Assembly: GCA_963709655.1 (NCBI GenBank)
Contig: CAVPXF010000026.1
Span: 1 to 64,000 of the forward strand
Direction of reading: 5' to 3'
From: Roseiarcus sp963709655
GTDB taxonomy: Bacteria > Pseudomonadota > Alphaproteobacteria > Rhizobiales > Beijerinckiaceae
Length of the DNA stretch: 64,000 bases
The first letter of the stretch is position 1, and each line of letters opens with the position of its first letter. Below are positions 1 to 7,824 of this stretch, one piece after another. The notes beneath the pieces were generated by a model. It searched no databases. It was not told the origin of the DNA and worked only from the letters and a program-made list of their open reading frames with translations. A program made the translations under genes and the position numbers.

Positions 1-144
1 CTCTTTCAACCCGGCCAGCGGTCCCGAATCGATCAGGAGCGCCCCGATCTTGATCGTATCCCCGGCGAAGGCTGAGCTTGCGTCGAGCAGCGCCATCGCC
101 CCCGCCGCCGCTGCCGTTAGCAGGTAAATTCTCGCGTTTCTCAT
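1..144 (-). CDS. Branched-chain amino-acid-type ABC transporter substrate-binding protein (5' end only)
   Basis: Forty-eight codons run from an ATG at 144 off the left edge of the window. The N-terminus is a short basic stretch, an Ala/Leu-rich hydrophobic core and an AFA-like cleavage site, so this is a Sec signal peptide. The mature part opens with DTIKIGALLIDSGPLAG, the usual first beta strand and loop of type I periplasmic binding proteins of the LivJ kind. A GGGAGGAAG ribosome site precedes the start. It lies 26 bases after livF and is the last visible gene of the livH-M-G-F operon. The product should be the periplasmic ligand receptor of this importer. The ligand cannot be told from this fragment; amides, urea and aromatic acids also use such systems. 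Confidence 0.85.
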   Translation of the reverse strand, partial: MRNARIYLLTAAAAGAMALLDASSAFAGDTIKIGALLIDSGPLAGLKE

Positions 145-170
145 TCTCTTCCTCCCTTCGGCGCCTGATT

Positions 171-866
171 TTACAGCGCCATCAAAGACTGGTGTTTCGG
201 ATCGTCGATCTCCGCGGTCGGCGCCGCGCCGACGACCTGCCCTTTCGACAGGATCAGAAAGCGGTCCGTTGCGCGGCGGACAAGACTGAGGTGCTGTTCG
301 ACGACGAGGATCCCTGTGCCGGCCTGCCGAATCTCGTCCAGCGCATGCACAAGGCCGTCGACGAGCACGGGCGACAGGCCCTCCGAGGGTTCATCGAGCA
401 AAAGCAGATCCGGGTTGGCCATGAGGGCGCGACCGATCGCCAGCATCTGCTGCTGTCCACCGCTCAGCATCATTCCGCCCGCGTTGGCGCGCTCTTCAAG
501 CGCGGGGAAGAGGTCGAACACAGTCCTGAGGCTCCAGCGCCCCGGACGGCGGGTCGCGGCTCCGAGCATCAGGTTCTCGCGAATGTTGAGGTTCGGCAGG
601 ATGCGTCTTCCCTGCGGCGAGATGGAGACTCCAAGCTTGGCGGCGGAATAGCCCGGCAGGCCGTCGATGCGCGCGCCGCCAACCCAGATTTCCCCGGAAA
701 GGATGGTCGTCTCGCGAAAAACCGACATGAGAAGGGTTGATTTGCCCGCGCCGTTCCGGCCGACAATGGCGACCGACTCTCCTTTGCCGATTACGAGATC
801 GACGCCGCGGAGCACGGTCGAGGCGCCATAACCGGCATAGAGCGCCTGCATCCTCAGCGCTGTCAT
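171..866 (-). CDS. livF: Branched-chain amino-acid-type ABC transporter ATP-binding protein LivF
   Basis: A 231-residue ATPase subunit of a HAAT-family importer. Walker A is GRNGAGKST (about residues 36-44), the ABC signature is LSGGQQQMLAIGRAL, and Walker B is LLLLDEPSEGL with the H-loop in VVEQH. Length and the short LivF-type C-terminus fit the family. Its ATG overlaps the stop of the upstream LivG gene by four bases, so translation is probably coupled. It should pair with LivG on the cytoplasmic face of the LivH-LivM pore and power uptake. Confidence 0.93.
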   Translation of the reverse strand: MTALRMQALYAGYGASTVLRGVDLVIGKGESVAIVGRNGAGKSTLLMSVFRETTILSGEIWVGGARIDGLPGYSAAKLGVSISPQGRRILPNLNIRENLMLGAATRRPGRWSLRTVFDLFPALEERANAGGMMLSGGQQQMLAIGRALMANPDLLLLDEPSEGLSPVLVDGLVHALDEIRQAGTGILVVEQHLSLVRRATDRFLILSKGQVVGAAPTAEIDDPKHQSLMAL

Positions 867-1561
867 GCGGCGCTCCCGAGGTAGGCCGTTATGACCCGTT
901 TGTCGGCCCGAATCTCTGTGGGCGTTCCCGTGGCGAGATGCCGTCCGAGGTCGAGCACCGTCACCAAACCGCAGCAGGCGAAGACGGCGTCGACGTCGTG
1001 CTCGACGACGACCGCGGCGATGCCGCGCTCCCCGACCAGATCTCGAACGTGCTGGAACAGGCGCAGCGTCTCCTCCGCGGAAAGGCCCGCGCCCGGTTCG
1101 TCCATCAGCAGGAGTTGCGGTCGGCCAATCAGCGCCAGCGCGACGTCGACCCGACGCTGCACGCCGTAGGCGATCCGGCCGGCCTTCTCATCGAGGACAT
1201 CGTCGAGATCCATCACCTCGATCACGTCCCCCAGCCGCTCATCGCCGAGGCGCCAGGCGACCAGCGAAAGCTGCTCACGCACCGTGAGATCCTGAAAGAT
1301 GTTGGTGCGCTGGAAGGACCTCGCCATGCCACGGCGGCGGCGCCAAGCGACCGAGCGGCGCGTGATGTCCACGCCGCGGTAGCGGATTGCGCCCGAGGTC
1401 GGCCGGCGCCGACCCGACACGGCGTCGAGCAGCGTGGATTTTCCCGCTCCATTCGGTCCGATGACGCCGTGCAAAACCCCTTCCCCGGCAATTTGCAAAT
1501 CCACCTCCTGCAGCGCGTGCACGGTTCCGTAACTGATGCAGAGCTTGTCGATCTCGAGCAT
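863..1561 (-). CDS. livG: Branched-chain amino-acid-type ABC transporter ATP-binding protein LivG
   Basis: A 232-residue ATPase, the partner of LivF. Walker A is GPNGAGKSTLL, Walker B is LLLMDEPGAGL and the switch His is in VVVEHD. The signature region reads YGVQRRVDVALAL rather than canonical LSGGQ; LivG proteins usually have a SYGxQRR variant here, so this is a mild departure and not a lesion. The C-terminal extension with RVITAYLG is typical of LivG. The start directly abuts the livM stop and the end overlaps livF by four bases, within a tight five-gene operon. Confidence 0.93.
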   Translation of the reverse strand: MLEIDKLCISYGTVHALQEVDLQIAGEGVLHGVIGPNGAGKSTLLDAVSGRRRPTSGAIRYRGVDITRRSVAWRRRRGMARSFQRTNIFQDLTVREQLSLVAWRLGDERLGDVIEVMDLDDVLDEKAGRIAYGVQRRVDVALALIGRPQLLLMDEPGAGLSAEETLRLFQHVRDLVGERGIAAVVVEHDVDAVFACCGLVTVLDLGRHLATGTPTEIRADKRVITAYLGSAA

Positions 1562-2602
1562 TCAGTCGACCTCCTGTCGCCGCCAAACCACGCGCCGCAT
1601 GAAATCGCGGAAGGCGCCGACGACGCCACTGGGGAAGAGCACGACGAAGATCACGATCGCAAAGCCGGTCAGCAATTGTGTGAAGCCATGTGCGCCGAAT
1701 TGGTCTTGTGCGAAGGCGAAGATCACGCCGCCAACGAGGGGACCGGTCGAAGTCGCCACGCCGCCGATAAGGGCTGCGACCAGCGCATTGGTGCTGACGC
1801 CGAGACCGAGGCTTTCGGGGGACACGAAGGCCGAATTCAGCACGTGCAGCAGCCCGCATACGCCGGCGATGACATTGACGAACACGAAAGCGGTGAGGCG
1901 CGGAGCGTAGGTGTCGAAACCGGAGAACCGCATCCGCTCCTCGTTTTGTCGCGTCGCGCGGAGGATGGCGCCGAGGCGCGACCGGCGAACGAGCAAGACA
2001 GCCCCGCCCGTGACCCATGCCGCAGTCCATATGATCGGCCAGAAGCGGACCGCATTGGCGAAATCCCCGGCGTCGAGACCGAACAGTGTTCCCCTGAAGT
2101 TCACGACGAGTCCGTCCGCGCCGGACGTATAGTCTCTGAGGCCATCCAGCAACACAGCGTGGCTGATCATTTCGCCCGCGGCGAGGGTCAGCATCATAAA
2201 AGCCAGCGGCGTCGTGCGGATGATCAAGGCCCCAAGCACGGCCGCGTAGACCGTCACGATCATTATTGACGCGACGCACGCTCCAAGCGGCGAGAAGTTC
2301 CATTCGCTCATGGCGATCGCAAAGAGATAGCCGACGCCGCCGTAGACGCTCGCCGCGCCCAGCGAAACGAGTCCGGCCTGGCTCATCAAGAAGGCCACGC
2401 TCAGCGCGACGACGCCGAGCAGGAGTCCCCCGTCCGCCAGCCGCAAGACAAATTCGGTCGCGAAATGCTGCGGCGCAAAGGCGCCGATCCCGAAGATAAG
2501 GAGCGCGGCGGCTATCGAAAGCGGCCGTTGACCGCCTCGCGCCGACGGAGCGGCAATGGCGCTGCGCCGGAGGGTCATGCTGGCCGCGGCCTCACCGTTC
2601 AA
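1562..2602 (-). CDS. livM: Branched-chain amino-acid-type ABC transporter permease LivM
   Basis: A 346-residue polytopic membrane protein with about eight to ten hydrophobic segments. It carries the LivM coupling region with LVGGVIFAF and the G-rich motif near SLGLGVSTNALVAALIGGVA. It forms the inner-membrane pore with LivH and receives ligand from the periplasmic binding protein. The start overlaps the livH stop by four bases. The first 30 residues are a basic cytoplasmic N-tail. Confidence 0.92.
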   Translation of the reverse strand: MNGEAAASMTLRRSAIAAPSARGGQRPLSIAAALLIFGIGAFAPQHFATEFVLRLADGGLLLGVVALSVAFLMSQAGLVSLGAASVYGGVGYLFAIAMSEWNFSPLGACVASIMIVTVYAAVLGALIIRTTPLAFMMLTLAAGEMISHAVLLDGLRDYTSGADGLVVNFRGTLFGLDAGDFANAVRFWPIIWTAAWVTGGAVLLVRRSRLGAILRATRQNEERMRFSGFDTYAPRLTAFVFVNVIAGVCGLLHVLNSAFVSPESLGLGVSTNALVAALIGGVATSTGPLVGGVIFAFAQDQFGAHGFTQLLTGFAIVIFVVLFPSGVVGAFRDFMRRVVWRRQEVD

Positions 2603-3456
2603 CTGAGCACCCGCCCGCGCCCAATCCCGCCAGGCGCGATCAGCAGCACGGCCATCAGCAGCGCGTAAGGCGCGAGCGCGGCGAGGTCCGGAAAGAACAC
2701 CGAGCCCGCAACCTGAACGAAACCATAGAGCAGCGCCGCCACGATCGCGCCGAAGATGCTGCCGGTCCCTCCGAGGACGACAATGATAAGGCAGCTTACG
2801 ATCATCGTGGCGTCCATGCCCGGATCAACGGAGAGGTAGGGACCGGCGAGAACGCCTGCGACGCCGGCAAACGCAGCGCTCAGGCTAGTAACGAGAAGGC
2901 TCAGCCGATCGGCGTTGATTCCCATCATCCGGGCGACCGAGGGATCCTGACTGACCGCGCGAACATGAAGTCCGGACGTAGTGAAATTCAGCCAGACCGC
3001 GAGCAGCGCGCAGGAGCCCAGTCCGACGCCAATCAGAAAAAGACGATACATGGGATAAGTCAGGCCGAGGAGGGAGAGGGACCCCGCCAAATAGGGCGGC
3101 GCGTCTACGGTACGGGCTTCGCCCCCATAGACGAAGATCAGCGCTTGCCCGAGGATAATGCCGAGCCCCAGGGTGACAAGCGCTACTTCGATGTGAGACC
3201 GCCGCTGCAGGGGACGCAGCGCCAGATATTCAAGCGCCGCTCCGACAAGGGCGAGCAGGGCCGGCGCCACAAGCAGGGCGACCCAGAACCCGGCAAAATG
3301 CGCGATCGAATAGCCCAGATAGGCACCCAGCATGTAGAGAGCGCCGTGCCCGAAGTTGATGACGCCCCGCAGACCGTAAATCAGCGCGAGTCCGCTGGAC
3401 ATCATGATTAAAAGCGATGCGAGGGCGAGGGAATTCGCAATCAGAAGGAGCGTCAT
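2599..3456 (-). CDS. livH: Branched-chain amino-acid-type ABC transporter permease LivH
   Basis: A 285-residue polytopic permease, first full gene of the operon. Diagnostic features are the GVINFGHGALYMLGAY motif near residue 33 and the LGGTGSIFGAIVAALLYG coupling loop near the C-terminus. Both are standard in LivH proteins. Its ATG overlaps the stop of a 23-codon upstream reading frame that has the better ribosome site. The substrate is not predictable from the permease. Confidence 0.93.
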   Translation of the reverse strand: MTLLLIANSLALASLLIMMSSGLALIYGLRGVINFGHGALYMLGAYLGYSIAHFAGFWVALLVAPALLALVGAALEYLALRPLQRRSHIEVALVTLGLGIILGQALIFVYGGEARTVDAPPYLAGSLSLLGLTYPMYRLFLIGVGLGSCALLAVWLNFTTSGLHVRAVSQDPSVARMMGINADRLSLLVTSLSAAFAGVAGVLAGPYLSVDPGMDATMIVSCLIIVVLGGTGSIFGAIVAALLYGFVQVAGSVFFPDLAALAPYALLMAVLLIAPGGIGRGRVLS

Positions 3457-3524
3457 AGAGCCGCCTGATCGCGCGGGACTTGCGGCGCAAAACCGCGTTT
3501 CACAGATCGCCTGCTCCTCCTCAT
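3453..3524 (-). CDS. Possible 23-residue leader peptide coupled to livH
   Basis: A short frame starts at an ATG at 3524 behind a very strong GGAGGAGGAGG ribosome site and ends in a TGA that overlaps the livH ATG (ATGA). The peptide is basic (MRRSRRSVKRGFAPQ...) with no membrane segment. The strong site ahead of the short frame, and the weak one ahead of livH, suggest livH is translated by coupling from this leader. It could instead be the untranslated 5' end with a fortuitous frame. Confidence 0.35.
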   Translation of the reverse strand: MRRSRRSVKRGFAPQVPRDQAAL

Positions 3525-3928
3525 GCCTCCTCCTCCGCCGCGCCGTCTTTTGGGATCGTGGGACTTAGTGATATAGCGTACCATATCGAGCCGGGCCCCG
3601 CAATGGCGACAGCTGCGAATGGGGACCCATGAATTCGGGAATTGTGCTGTGCTCTTGCCAGTGAAGTTGCGCGGAACCGGGACCCCGCGACGAACGCTCT
3701 GAACCTGACGCCTGCGCCATGGCGGGCGCGGCCTGAGCTCGCGGACACGGTCTTTGCCTTCGGCGACCTGCGAAAAGGAGCGCATGCCGGCGTCAAAACG
3801 CAATCTGCGAGAAGTTGGACAATGGCGCTCTCTGGAAGTTGAGGACTGGGCGCATGCTCAAAACTCGCTGCCCGAATGCGTTTTTCCCGCGTCGCCCATT
3901 TCGCGGCGATCTGTTGAGCCCAAGGGGA
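3525..3928. other. Intergenic region upstream of the liv operon
   Basis: About 400 bases between the liv leader and the 3' end of the broken hotdog gene. No convincing gene is seen. It must hold the liv promoter on the minus strand. The imperfect dyad GATATAgcgTACCATATC near 3570-3587 lies about 50 bases upstream of the leader ATG and could be a regulator site. Confidence 0.5.
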
Positions 3929-4886
3929 TTATTCCTCCGACGTCGTCTCGTCGGGTCCGTAAAGAGCTGCGCGCTCGCTCGCGCAGGGCGCGTGCAAATC
4001 TTTTAGGCTCGCGAGATTGAGCAACATGAGGGCGATGACTCGGTCGGTCCCCGGCCGCATGAGGGACGTGCGCACCCACCGGCTTTCCGTGCGTCGGCTG
4101 GCGCTCACCGCGACGACCTCGCGCTCGAGTTCATAGTCCTCCGCGACGAACAGAGGTCCCTCCACGAGCCGGATCTCCTGATCGGCGAAAAGTCCGACCG
4201 CGGGACCTCGCACAGGAAAGCCGTCGTCGCGTGCCGTGTACCGGAAGAGCACGCTGAGCATCTCGAAGGGAATGACGACCCGTCTCCATCTGTTTTCGCT
4301 CGCCGTCTCGCGGTCGTAGAGCCACGAAGGCTCGGTTATAACGGCGAGCTTGCGTCGCAGCGAAAACGGATAGAGCGCGCCCATGGTCTGGTCGCAATCC
4401 ATGCGGACGGGCTGGCACGCGGTCTTCATGCCGAACCCGGTCGTCTGCGAGAATGACCGGGTCCCGAAGCGGGGGCAGCCCATCGGCGAGACGTCTTTCG
4501 AGCGCCGTCGGACCCTCGGCTCCAGAGACGGACGCCGTGCCTCGCAGAACCTCGGCACCGTTGCGCTTGATCATCCGGATCTCCGTCTCGCGCGCGCCGG
4601 GTGGCGGCCTTACGACGACCGCCTGCACCTCTTCGCCCTCGAAGGCGGCGTTGCGGCAATGCGCCGATAGGCACCCCAATTCGAACCACGCGTCGCTCCA
4701 GAGCCGTTCGCCAAGCGGCGCGAACTGGCTGAAATGGGTCGCACCCTCGGTCGTGCCGCCCTTGAAGCCGAGCCGTTGCGCCGTCGCGTCATCGTGGATC
4801 GAGATGTGATCGTCGTAGACCTGCTCAGCCAGCATCTGCCGCGGGCTGCGCCACGGACCAGCAATTCTAAAAGTCGCCCGTAGCAT
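3929..4886 (-). pseudogene. Hotdog-fold (MaoC-like) hydratase-type protein, frameshifted
   Basis: The 5' part starts at an ATG at 4886 (MLRATFRIAGPW...). It carries DDHISIHDDATAQRLGFKGG followed by EGATHFSQFAP, a pattern like MaoC/FAS1-type hotdog dehydratases. Near 4436-4444, around LADDR, the sensible frame ends. Similarity resumes one frame over as GFGMKTACQPVRMDCDQ and runs to a stop at 3929. Joined, it would be about 318 residues. A one-base change in the CCCGG run would restore it. Transposase debris ends only six bases upstream of the ATG, so the native promoter has probably been lost. The substrate of the intact enzyme is unknown. Confidence 0.6.
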
Positions 4887-4891
4887 GGTTG

Positions 4892-5462
4892 CTATTCGAT
4901 TTTTTGCGCTTTGAGGAGTTCGGGCGGGATTGTGAAGGTGGCGAGGGCTTTGATGAGATTGGACCAGGCGGGGAAGACGACGAAGGTCGTCAGGGTTACG
5001 AGATAGGCGAAGAAGCTCATTCGCTTTTCGGCCGCCTCTCTGGCCTTGCGCCACGGCGGCTCGAGAAGGTCGAGAACGGTATGCCAGGCGAAGGCGAGCA
5101 TGTTGAGGGCGGCGAGCGTCATCGCCAGATGGATCTCGCCATGGCCGAAATTGTGTTCGAGTTCGTAGCCGTGGTTTTTCAGGACGTTGAAGCTTTCGTT
5201 CTCAATCTTCCACCTGGCGCGGCCGCAGGCGACGATCTCGGCGACGTTGGCTTTGGTGACCGGCAGCGAAGTGACCAAGGCTGTCTTGTATTTTACGGCG
5301 CCCTTGGCGTCTGAAATCTCGAAGCCGATCCAGTTGACCAGCACGGCGTCCTTGCCGTCGCGCAGCGGAACCTTCTGGACGAACCTATAGCGATGCGTCT
5401 CGTGCGTCTTGCCCTTGCGGACTTTGACCTCATGGCGATCGAGTTCTGCGCCGGCGATTGTG
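4892..5462 (-). pseudogene. Transposase, C-terminal fragment of a DDE element (IS4/ISNCY-like)
   Basis: About 190 codons without their 5' half. The frame carries ARWKIENESFNVLKNHGYE, matching the Y/R-E-K signature region of IS4-like or ISNCY-type DDE transposases, then the HNFGHG and LNMLAF motifs common downstream of it. Upstream of the GTG at 5344 the frame stays open and reads transposase-like (ELDRHEVKVRKGKTHETHRY) to about 5460, where it meets an IS21-like terminal sequence. The catalytic Asp-bearing N-terminal two thirds are missing, so it cannot transpose. It appears to be the left-over of an insertion cut by a second one. Confidence 0.7.
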
Positions 5463-5470
5463 TTTCGGCG

Positions 5471-5520
5471 TGCAAAATTTTGGACGCCGATCGGGGGTCA
5501 CTTTTCGACGCCGATTGACA
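5471..5520. repeat. IS21-like element terminus (remnant)
   Basis: Read on the minus strand from 5520, the tip is TGTCAATCGGCGTCGAAAAG, followed by GGGGGT-type sequence and a second related unit GATCGGCGTCCAAAATTTTG. Two imperfect copies of ATCGGCGTCnAAAA near a TG tip are the layout of IS21-family ends, which bear multiple terminal repeats. No istA or istB gene is present, so only the end remains. Confidence 0.5.
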
Positions 5521-5782
5521 AGCGTGGTCGAAAACTGCTCCAGCGTGTCCAAAGGCGCTGAACGAGATGTTCGGCGTGGCGCTGGACGGCAGCTCCTGGC
5601 CAATCGTCACGTTCCGCCAGTAAACCGCAATCCAACGTATTGGTCGCATTGGTCGCAAGCGGCAATCAGAAGGCGTCCGCTTCCGAGCAGACCTTGCACT
5701 TCTCGGACATCCAGCCGCGAGGACGATGACCACGATCGCAGCTCGGATGAATCGCGGCGATCGTTGTAAAGATCCTTATCAC

Positions 5783-6793
5783 TCATGCGTTCTCGATCAT
5801 GTGGATGTGGACCGGCGTGATGGTCGTCGAGGAGGGCCCTTCCAGGCTTCCGGTCAGCCTCGCCATGGTCTGGACGGCCGCGCGAACCTCGAACTCCGGG
5901 TTCAGGTCGATGATGGCGTCGATCGGACTCTCGCGGAGAAGCTCGCGGTGGTCCGGCGTCAGTTCGTGCGTAATGAAGACGACGTCCTCCCGATGAAGCG
6001 CCCGCAACGCCGCCACGACTGGCGCCGCGCCAGCCGAGACGCTGTCGACGCCGCGGATGTCTGGGTTGGCCAGCAGGGCGTCGCGAACGAGTTCCCCCGC
6101 TCGTTCGGCCCTCTCGTGGCTTTCCAGCACCACAGCGACGCGACACTCGGGATACCGCTCGCGCAGCACAGAGCGGAAGCCCATCTCGCGCTCCCCGTTG
6201 CCAATCAGCGACGGAAGCCCAGCGATCATGACGATGTCGCCGCCCAATGGCGCCAGAAACCGACCCATGAGGTCACACGCGACCCGACCGGCGCGCCGGT
6301 CGTCGGGACCGACATAGGCTTGGCGAACGTAATCGCGGACGTCGCTCGCCAGCGTTACGACGGGAACCCTGGCGCTTACCTCGCTAATCGCTTCCGCGAC
6401 CGCATCGCTTTGCGGGACGGTCACGATCAGTCCGTCATGACCCGCGCCGAGGTCGCGAACTGACCGAGGCAGGATCGATGGCCGCCCCGCGTCAAATTGG
6501 TGCAGGAGAAACTGCATGTTGAAGTCGCCATAGGCGCGGTTGGCGGCGGCGAAGGCGTTCTGCACCTCGGCGTAGAAAGGATTGTCTGGCGACTGGATCA
6601 GCACGGCAATCCGCAAAGTGCGGGCGGATCTCTGCTTGAGGGCGCGATCGAGCTTCAGTTTGCGCGCGCACTCGACGACGCGCCGCTCCTTGTCGGGATC
6701 GACGCCGCCTCGGCCGTTCAGGACCCGGTCGACCGTGGAGGCGGAAACGGCCGCCGCCTTCGCGACGTCCTTCGCTGTCGACTTACGTCCCAT
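5783..6793 (-). CDS. LacI-family transcriptional regulator
   Basis: A 336-residue regulator. The N-terminal helix-turn-helix is TAKDVAKAAAVSASTVDRVLN, followed by a sugar-binding-protein-like domain (LRIAVLIQSPDNPFYAEV near residue 60). The ATG at 6793 was chosen because it puts the HTH at the very N-terminus, as is normal. An in-frame ATG at 6823 lies inside a palindrome that looks like the operator. The gene is divergent from the IolE-like gene at 6902 and probably represses it while sensing an inositol-like ligand. It is a paralogue of the regulator at 21663-22751; both carry the STVDRVLN recognition-helix motif. Confidence 0.88.
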   Translation of the reverse strand: MGRKSTAKDVAKAAAVSASTVDRVLNGRGGVDPDKERRVVECARKLKLDRALKQRSARTLRIAVLIQSPDNPFYAEVQNAFAAANRAYGDFNMQFLLHQFDAGRPSILPRSVRDLGAGHDGLIVTVPQSDAVAEAISEVSARVPVVTLASDVRDYVRQAYVGPDDRRAGRVACDLMGRFLAPLGGDIVMIAGLPSLIGNGEREMGFRSVLRERYPECRVAVVLESHERAERAGELVRDALLANPDIRGVDSVSAGAAPVVAALRALHREDVVFITHELTPDHRELLRESPIDAIIDLNPEFEVRAAVQTMARLTGSLEGPSSTTITPVHIHMIENA

Positions 6794-6813
6794 CCATGCG
6801 CCTCGTCGGCCCG

Positions 6814-6831
6814 TTGAAGACATTTCTTCAA
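6814..6831. promoter_or_regulatory. Candidate operator of the LacI-family regulator
   Basis: A perfect 18-bp dyad, TTGAAG-ACATTT-CTTCAA, lies between the divergent LacI-type gene (start 6793) and the IolE-like gene (start 6902). Its size and place suit autoregulation plus control of the polyol genes. No second copy was noticed in the window. Confidence 0.5.
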
Positions 6832-6901
6832 GATTGAGACTCTGCGACGAATAACGCGCGGCTATGCTTGGGGCGATCTCATCCAAGGGAGGACCCGAGA
6901 T

Positions 6902-7808
6902 ATGACGAAGCGCCCCCTCGATGCCTTGCCCCCCGGCGTGCGGCTCGGCGTCAGTCCATTGTCATGGGCCGATGATGTTCTCGAGGATTTGGGCGCCGAT
7001 ATCTCGCTGGAGACCTGTCTCGGCGACGCGTACGACGCCGGCTACCAAGGCGTCGAACTCGGCCGGAAATTTCCGCGCGATCCGGTTACTCTCAGACCGT
7101 TGCTGAAGGAGCGCGGTCTCGCGCTGACAACCGGCTGGCGTTCGGGCCTGCTGGCCGAGAAAACGGTCGACGACGAAATGCAAGCCATGGCCGACCACGC
7201 ACTGCTTCTGAAGGCGCTGGGCGCCTCCGCGATGGTCCATAGCGAATGCGCGATGATGGCGCCGGGATCGCCGCTCGACGCGCCGTTGTCGGACCGAGTG
7301 ATCATGCCGAAGTCGGAAATCGCATCTTACGCCGGCCGTCTCACCGAATTTGGCCAACGACTGAAAGACGAATACGGCCTGACGCTCGCCTATCATCATC
7401 ATCTGATGATGGTCGCCGAGACCTTCGACGAAGTTTGGCGCCTGTTCGACGCGACCGGGCGCGATGTCGGGCTGCTGCTCGACACCGGCCACGCCGACGC
7501 CGACGGTTTGACTGTGCCAAGCTGATCGCTTTGGCGACCGGATCGTCGATATCCATCTCAAGGACGTGCGCGGCGACGTGATGGCGCAGATGCGCCGCAA
7601 TCATCGCAGCTTCAACGAGGGCGTGCGGGCCGGCATGTTCACGGTGCCCGGCGACGGCCGTATCGATTTCAGCCCGCTCGTCCGTTTCGTGAAAGCATCC
7701 GGCTATCGCGGCTGGATGATCGTCGAAGCCGAGCAGGACCTGATGAAGGCGCCGCCCAAGGCCGCCGTCGCCCGCGCTTTCGCTTTCATCACAAAGCTGT
7801 TCGCCTGA
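6902..7808 (+). pseudogene. IolE-like inosose dehydratase / TIM-barrel isomerase, two frameshifts
   Basis: The N-terminal 200 residues read as an IolE-type TIM barrel (SPLSWADD, SLETCLGDA, YHHHLMMV, LLLDTGHADADG). The frame is then lost. GFDCAKLI appears in a second frame (one base missing near 7506) and RFGDRIVDIHLKDVRGD in a third (a loss near 7529, which restoring a GATC would repair). The third frame continues with FTVPGDGRIDF and VEAEQD to the stop at 7808. The parent would be about 300 residues. All active-site segments survive in pieces, so inactivation looks recent. It is a diverged paralogue of iolE at 26766, not a recent copy. It may have acted on another inositol isomer or inosose. 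Confidence 0.8.
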
Positions 7809-7824
7809 TACGCGAGGATTCGCC

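Noticed and set aside
737..2269. A long plus-strand frame opposite livG and livM
   Set aside because: It is antisense to coupled, motif-bearing transporter genes and rich in Arg, His and Asp.
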